Shown: one piece after another, positions 9,255 to 13,578 of the stretch | Numbering within the stretch: the stretch's first letter is position 1 | How the letters are laid out: every line of letters begins with the position of its first letter | Origin: Halicephalobus mephisto | Taxonomy: Eukaryota > Nematoda > Chromadorea > Rhabditida > Panagrolaimidae | Length of the DNA: 13,578 nt | NCBI GenBank assembly: GCA_009193035.1 | Contig: SWDT01000732.1 | Coordinates: 1 to 13,578, forward strand | Direction of reading: 5' to 3' | Translations under genes and position numbers: made by a program | The notes under the pieces: model-generated | The model's database searches: none | What the model was told of the DNA's origin: nothing | The model's input: only the letters and a program-made list of their open reading frames with translations

Positions 9255-10355
9255 GATTCTGAGACAATATATTATTTACTATTTAATTCAAAATCTAGAA
9301 ATTTTTAGAATCGTTGCAATCCACTCTTTGTGTGTGAATCCTTCAATACGATTTAGTTTAGAGGAATAGATGACTTTTTATGTGCTCTTTCATATCATAA
9401 TCATCTAATTACATTAAGAATCAAACAAGTAAATTCACTAGTTTGTATTCACTTGAACGTTTATAGGGAATTCTAATAAAGTGAAAGAATTCAAAAGTGC
9501 GACAATAATTGTGATATCATTACTCCTTACAAAACCCTTGATTAATCCGACTATATATTTTGAACGATTTCTGTTTGTCAACAGTGAATTTAAAAACTGA
9601 CTGATTACTCACAGATATGAATAAATGTTTTTGTATGGAAACAACCTTGTATTTTGATTTCATTAAATAAATATCAGTGACTGTTGTAGATGCATAGTCC
9701 CCATGACAAGAGATATTCAGAACACAGAAGTCTTAACAGTCCCTTCTCTCCACTGAAGAGTATAAAAAACAACACTTCGGTGTACTTGGAGTCTTCCCTG
9801 AGTGTAGCTCTGATATTTAGTAATATCGTTCTTATTTTTATATTGTCTCTTATAATTAAGCAGACATACCAATAACAATATTTTAATTTTTTACCTTACT
9901 TCATTAAATATTGAGATCGCCCTCCATGAACCTACTGTTAAAATATTATGCGGTGATAAATTAGGATGCATTCTGTTGACTATATTACTTCCCACCACCA
10001 CGATAACCATCATCTTTTAAGCAATTTCCACCGTAGTAGTGATATACAATATTATTATAATTTTACTTGACTGCTAGTCGAACCTAAGATACTATCCTAC
10101 AAATCTATTGTAATTATTTTTTGAGAACATCTTCACACAACAACTGCTCTTACGTCGACGTTTCTGTCAAAAGTTAAACACTAGGAAGACAGGAAAAAAC
10201 CGTCATTTGACGAAAACTTCAGAAAACTTTTTTTTGTAATTATTTCCAACAGTATTTATCAAAAAAATAATAAACAAAATCAATATTTATTGGAAACTCA
10301 GAAAATAAAGTTAGGTACTTCCATTCTAAATTAAGAAAACACCGATAGGCAGTCG
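9255..10355. other. gene-poor DNA with weak open frames
   Basis: No gene can be supported. A frame from 9690 to 9875 would encode 61 residues with a hydrophobic end (VALIFSNIVLIFILSLII) resembling a membrane segment, but in AT-rich DNA such ends arise easily. A second frame (9856-10017, 54 codons, containing ALHEPTVKILCGDKLG) overlaps it. TATAAAA at 9761 is followed by ACAC-TTCG-GTGT (9773-9784), a perfect UUCG tetraloop hairpin if transcribed. All of this is within what chance would give. Confidence 0.4.
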
Positions 10356-10381
10356 GATATCTTAACAACAGCTACATCAAG

Positions 10382-10642
10382 CTGATGGAAAGTTCCGTCC
10401 TGGAAGAGAAGAGGAAGACGAGGATCGTCGATGAACGAGTTACAAAATCGCTAACGTTTTGTGTTCGTTCTCCCGTCGTAGAGGGTTTTGAAGTCTCTTC
10501 TCTTCAGTTTAACGAAGTTACCTGAAGGGGGGTCAGATGAAATGGAAGAGAAATCATTTGAAATAAATTTAAGGAACTCGATGATCCCGGAGGATATATG
10601 AATTTGAAGGACGAGAGTGTTGATTTTGGACATTTAATATCT
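10382..10642 (+). CDS. candidate two-exon peptide in repeat unit 1 (hypothetical)
   Basis: From the ATG at 10385 the frame reads MESSVLEEKRKTRIVDERV ... SSLQFNE for 44 codons. The same frame then holds three TGA codons within 57 nt, bounded by GT (GAA/GTTACC) and AG (TTTAAG/GAA). It reopens in phase as ELDDPGGYMNLKDES and ends at a TAA near 10640. A 57-nt phase-0 intron would be normal for a nematode. Unit 2 keeps the same layout (residues R/G, T/M, E/H, F/L, E/D, L/P, D/G differ). Against this, most codon differences change the amino acid, as expected without selection, and the minus strand of the same DNA is also open for 60 codons in both copies (10451-10633, 10780-10962). No family is recognised. 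Confidence 0.25.
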
Positions 10643-10713
10643 CGGAGATAAATGCGTGACTTTCTAAAATTTTTTTTTTCAGATATGGGGAAATCTGGAG
10701 CTGGACCTGGCTG

Positions 10714-10971
10714 ATGGAGAGTTCCGTCCTGGAAGAGAAGGGGAAGACGAGGATCGTCGATGAACGAGTTACAAAATCGCTAATGTTTTGTGTTCGTTCT
10801 CCCGTCGTAGAGGGTTTTCATGTCTCTTCTCTTCAACTTAACGATGTTACCTGAAGGGCGGTCAGATGAAATAATAGAGAAATCATTTGAAATAAATTTA
10901 AGGAACCCGATGGTCCCGGAGGATATATGAATTTGAAGGACGAGAGTGTTGATTTTGGACATTTAATATCT
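10714..10971 (+). CDS. second copy of the repeat-unit peptide (hypothetical)
   Basis: This copy begins MESSVLEEKGKTRIVDERV and has the same possible 57-nt intron and the same C-terminal end (PGGYMNLKDES ... ISRR). Upstream the frame stays open back to the acceptor CAG at about 10679-10681 (YGEIWSWTWLMESSV). If that acceptor is used, the unit is a duplicated internal exon rather than a separate gene. No donor in unit 1 has the phase needed to join into this frame, which weakens the exon-duplication model. Confidence 0.25.
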
Positions 10972-11009
10972 CGGAGATAAATGCGTGACTTTCTAAAATT
11001 TTTTATTTG

Positions 11010-11780
11010 GATGTGGAATTGTCTATTATGTTTGATGTTGCTTATAGAAAGTATGAACAAACCATTTTCCTTAACTTTCATAAAGCAGTTTGAAATTAAT
11101 TTTTGAAGTTCCGTGGAAATATTTCAATGTTTTAGAATTCTTCAGAGTACTTCCAAAACTAAGTTTTGAAGCAATTATGAATATAATGATTGCTTTGTTT
11201 TCAGACTTTTAAGAATCTTAATTTCTGTGTGAACTTAAATAGAATCCTAGAGTTGTCATTTGAATATGAAACCTTTATAATTCGAGGATCTCATTTTCAT
11301 TTTCAAAAAGGTCATTAGCATTTGTTAAGGTGATTTTAAAAATTAAATTTGTAATAATTTGTATTTTGTTATTATTCTAGAAACAACATTAATAATTTCA
11401 CTGAGGTTTGAGAAATCAGTCTTCTCAACGAATCTAGTTTTCGACTTAAATTTTTATTAAAGAGTTACAAGGGTATCAAATAAGTATGATTCCCCCTTGA
11501 AGATCTGAATTTATTTTTTATTACGAAATGCGAATAAGTATACCCTCTCACTAATGAAGAATACTTTTATTTGAAGTGCTATGTGAATCCTATGATAGTT
11601 TTCAAAGCAAAAAAATAAAAACGATATTATTTCAGAATCTTCTGAATTGTTGATCAATAGTCATAATTATAATTTTAAGAAGTATAACGAATTGAATATA
11701 ATGACGCAGATTTTATATACAATTTAGATAATTTAGTTGTTTGAACATTATTTCTTCTATTCAAAAAGAGAAGTAAAGAT
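11010..11780. other. gene-poor AT-rich DNA
   Basis: No gene, RNA or clear repeat is seen beyond the possible decayed third repeat start at 11009-11025. CCCCCTTGAAGA at 11492-11503 resembles an arm of the inverted repeat at 13291-13303 in 11 of 12 bases. That is too short to call. Confidence 0.45.
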
Positions 11781-11782
11781 GA

Positions 11783-12173
11783 TTAAAGAGACAATTTATC
11801 TATGAAACTGCCTTACCTTCAACAGTTACAGAGAAGAATTTGGATCTTTCTTCGCGACACAAACTCGGAGAAGTTGTACATAATCAACAAACGAAGACTA
11901 CTTCTATTATTCAAGCATTCACATCTGTTTGGAAAGCAAAGGTTAATATCCAGAAAAGACACAATCTCACAACACTTTTTTAGATTCTGCAACTCGAACT
12001 GTCATACCCGGAGACGAGCAAGCAGTATTGAATATTTCCGCGTTTGTTGTTCTTTAATTTTGGTCTCCCGGTCGGGCAAATGTTCTCTGAGGTGTCTAAG
12101 AGACTCCAGTTTGTTTCGATTGGTTATAACTAGTATTCTCAAACCGCTTAAAAAATATTTTAATAAAGGTTAA
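11783..12173 (+). pseudogene. coding-like relic or exon pair, unrecognised protein
   Basis: This is the most coding-like stretch of the window, GC-richer than its flanks. One plus frame (start 11783) is open for 66 codons (containing YETALPSTVTEKNLDLS and GEVVHNQQTKTTSIIQAF), then has only two stops (TAG 11981, TGA 12029) before a TAG at 12128 (ending GQMFSEVSKRLQFVSIGYN). A 42-nt GT...AG stretch in phase 0 (11942-11983, AAG/GTTAAT to TTTTTTAG) would splice out the first stop. A second frame (11947-12054) is open across it (DSATRTVIPGDEQAVLN), so frameshift decay also fits. The longest simple frame, 123 codons from ATG 11802, is rich in R, L, S, C and F and looks out-of-frame. The minus strand also reads plausibly (LESLRHLREHLPDRE). 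Function is unknown. Confidence 0.35.
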
Positions 12174-13087
12174 ATTCTCTGAGAATTTGTGGTTGTATTC
12201 TTGTTATTTTAATTTTTAGGGTGATATGATGAGAACAATAGAGATTATTTGATTTTAGATTGAATGAGGTTATAACATAAAATTATACGCTGTTATATAT
12301 CCTTAAATAGCGAATTAAAAAAATTGAAAAAAATAACTGTTCAATAATTATAAATCCTATATTGTATTAAATATGCCGTTTGTCTTCCAAAGAAAGAATG
12401 AAAATAACTCGAGAGCCTCCATGTGTTCTCTAAATGTTCGCGCTATTACATTGTCTTTGACCACCGAAATATCAGGCACTAGAAGCTAATTGAGTTTTCA
12501 TAAACATTGAATCTTCTAAAGACATCTTTCAAGGTACATCTAAACACATCATTTTGTGTCTATAGAATGATAACGACTGGAGAATATAGGAATTCTGTTT
12601 AATCTAAATATTGTTTTTTAAAATCAAGTTCTATTTTTGGGTCTGAAATGATTTTTCGAAAGACTAAGAAGATTATATGAATCTACATTTTCGCTTTATA
12701 TTTTAAGTTAATGGATGATTAATTAAAGTTCTAGGTAGTTGGAAGTCTAATTTTTCCAAAATCATTTATTGTTCTTTGATAGAGCCTTCTTGAAATATTA
12801 TGATATTTTGAAGGATGTAGAATTTGAGTTTCTCTCCATTCATATGTGTGCATTTGAACACCATTTATATCTTGAAGAGAAATAAAGGAGTACCTGTGAA
12901 CTCATGTTTTTTAGGTTCATTTGATACTATATTTGATTTACTGAACGACGAGGGAAGAGTTCAAGTATAAGCTGTCTAGGAAAACTTCAACTCTTTGGAT
13001 TAGTGATATTAGTTCTCAGTCAACAGCAGATGAAAAATGAAGAATAATTATTTTCAGCAAATGCAATTCATTCAATTGGTTTAAACT
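12174..13087. other. gene-poor AT-rich DNA
   Basis: Nothing supportable is seen on either strand. AACTCTTTGGAT at 12989-13000 repeats the bases at 7823-7834, directly in front of the 23-base shared block there. This hints that traces of the same repeat lie scattered here. Confidence 0.45.
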
Positions 13088-13130
13088 CTAGCTAGTGTTT
13101 GGAAGTAGTAAGAAGGATAGTGACATATAA

Positions 13131-13418
13131 AATTCACATTTGATTTTCTCGGATACTCTCCAAGGGGGTTTTGTACAGCCAACAGAAGAAATGCAAAAAA
13201 TAATAATATCTAAGAAGAAATCTGATTTCTGGACTTGGACATTCATTACACCTATTTTTAGGGGTGTCAGAAGTGTGAGGTTTTCTAACTCCCCCTTGGA
13301 GAGAACGAAGCTAACAAAGATTACCATACTGTCAATTTTGGATAACTCAGACATTATTTCTGGACTTCTGAAGACAACTTTTCATAAACGAGAATACAGG
13401 GATTATATGGCGAGTTGA
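13131..13418 (+). CDS. open frame of 95 codons, unrecognised; possibly mobile-element derived
   Basis: The frame is open from after the TAA at 13128 to a TGA at 13416, with no ATG near the start (first candidate start TTG 13140). It reads FSDTLQGGFVQPTEEMQK, then FWTWTFITPIFRG, and ends HKREYRDYMAS. About one frame of this length is expected by chance. The opposite strand is open over nearly the same bases (13088-13354, containing GELENLTLLTPLKIG), so coding strand and reality are both open. It spans a GC-rich inverted repeat, and its 3' part carries the 23-base block shared with 7828-7850. No family is recognised. Confidence 0.22.
   Translation, partial: NSHLIFSDTLQGGFVQPTEEMQKIIISKKKSDFWTWTFITPIFRGVRSVRFSNSPLERTKLTKITILSILDNSDIISGLLKTTFHKREYRDYMAS
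13156..13303. repeat. inverted repeat with 13-bp GC-rich arms (MITE-like)
   Basis: CTCTCCAAGGGGG (13156-13168) is exactly complementary to CCCCCTTGGAGAG (13291-13303), 122 bases apart. GC-rich 13-mers pairing by chance at this distance are not expected in 13.6 kb of AT-rich DNA. Inside lies a smaller inverted repeat, ACACC ... GGTGT around TATTTTTA (about 13237-13267). The arms could be terminal repeats of a short non-autonomous DNA transposon or a long hairpin. No flanking TA or longer target duplication was established. Confidence 0.55.
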
Positions 13419-13578
13419 TTGAGAAATAACTTCCAGATACTGTCCATGTCCTTCAAGAAATGTAGAAGGTAGGATTGCATTTCGAGATTGTCTAATGAGA
13501 CTGATAGAATATAATCAGTGTCTTTAGAAAAGATATGAGAGGGGAAGGAGTAATTTCCGAAACAATAGTGTGAATGAC

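Larger units (their letters stand above)
10356..11009. repeat. tandem direct repeat, two units of about 329 bp
   Basis: Unit 1 (about 10356-10681) and unit 2 (about 10682-11009) are in direct orientation; the shared CTGATGG starts at 10382 and 10711. About 13 differences over roughly 285 aligned bases give close to 95% identity. The last 95 or so bases, from CCCGGAGGATATATG to the T tract, are identical. Similarity at the left edge is weaker (GATAT ... GCTGATGG). A degenerate third start may follow at 11009 (GGATGTGG). The unit is GC-richer than its surroundings and ends in TTCTAAAATTTTTTTTTTCAG in unit 1, a textbook nematode splice acceptor; unit 2 lost the CAG. Both strands hold open frames, described separately. 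Confidence 0.9.

Noticed and set aside
10382..10440. CTGATGG at the start of each tandem unit as part of a hammerhead (retrozyme-like repeat).
   Set aside because: The invariant CUGAUGA reads CUGAUGG, and no suitably placed GAAA or cleavage triplet with helices was found on either strand.

Overview
This 13.6-kb window is AT-rich eukaryotic nuclear DNA (about two-thirds A+T), almost certainly from a nematode or close relative. The pointers are one complete 5S rRNA gene whose core reads as nematode-like, several short TTTTCAG/TTTTTAG-type splice acceptors next to short GC-richer segments, two candidate introns of only 42 and 57 nt, and long stretches where AA and TT clusters recur about every 10 bp, like the periodic An/Tn clusters (PATCs) known from Caenorhabditis. 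There is no bacterial gene layout and no convincing full-length protein gene. At this base composition roughly 15 to 20 open frames of 60 codons or more are expected by chance in six frames. That is about what is present, so most short open frames here are noise.

Layout. 1-342: a small GC-richer island with a good splice acceptor (CAG ending at 184) and two overlapping open frames, possibly a first or internal exon. 343-6638: a long gene-poor AT-rich block with the 10-bp AA/TT phasing and one good hairpin (2449-2511). 6639-6756: the 5S rRNA gene, ended by a T8 tract, with a TATAAAAG and pyrimidine-rich stretch only 38 bp downstream. 6900-8527: gene-poor, with a weak open frame (7811-8029) that shares a 23-bp near-identical block with one at 13131-13418. 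8528-8697: weak coding-like island. 8979-9254: a GC-richer module with a tRNA-type A box and a perfect B box, most simply a tRNA-derived SINE or decayed tRNA gene. 10356-11009: two tandem copies of a unit of about 329 bp, roughly 95% identical. 11783-12173: the most coding-like stretch, probably the remains of one or two exons. 13088-13418: long open frames on both strands spanning a 13-bp GC-rich inverted repeat, possibly a small mobile element.

Only the 5S gene is a confident functional gene. The protein-like islands match no family I recognise, do not join into one gene model, and are reported as candidates with low confidence. The tandem repeat, the SINE-like module and the inverted repeat suggest that much of the right half is built from mobile or duplicated sequence. 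I found no clear new system. The items most worth checking are the tandem exon-like repeat, the periodic AA/TT block and the 5S/TATA arrangement.
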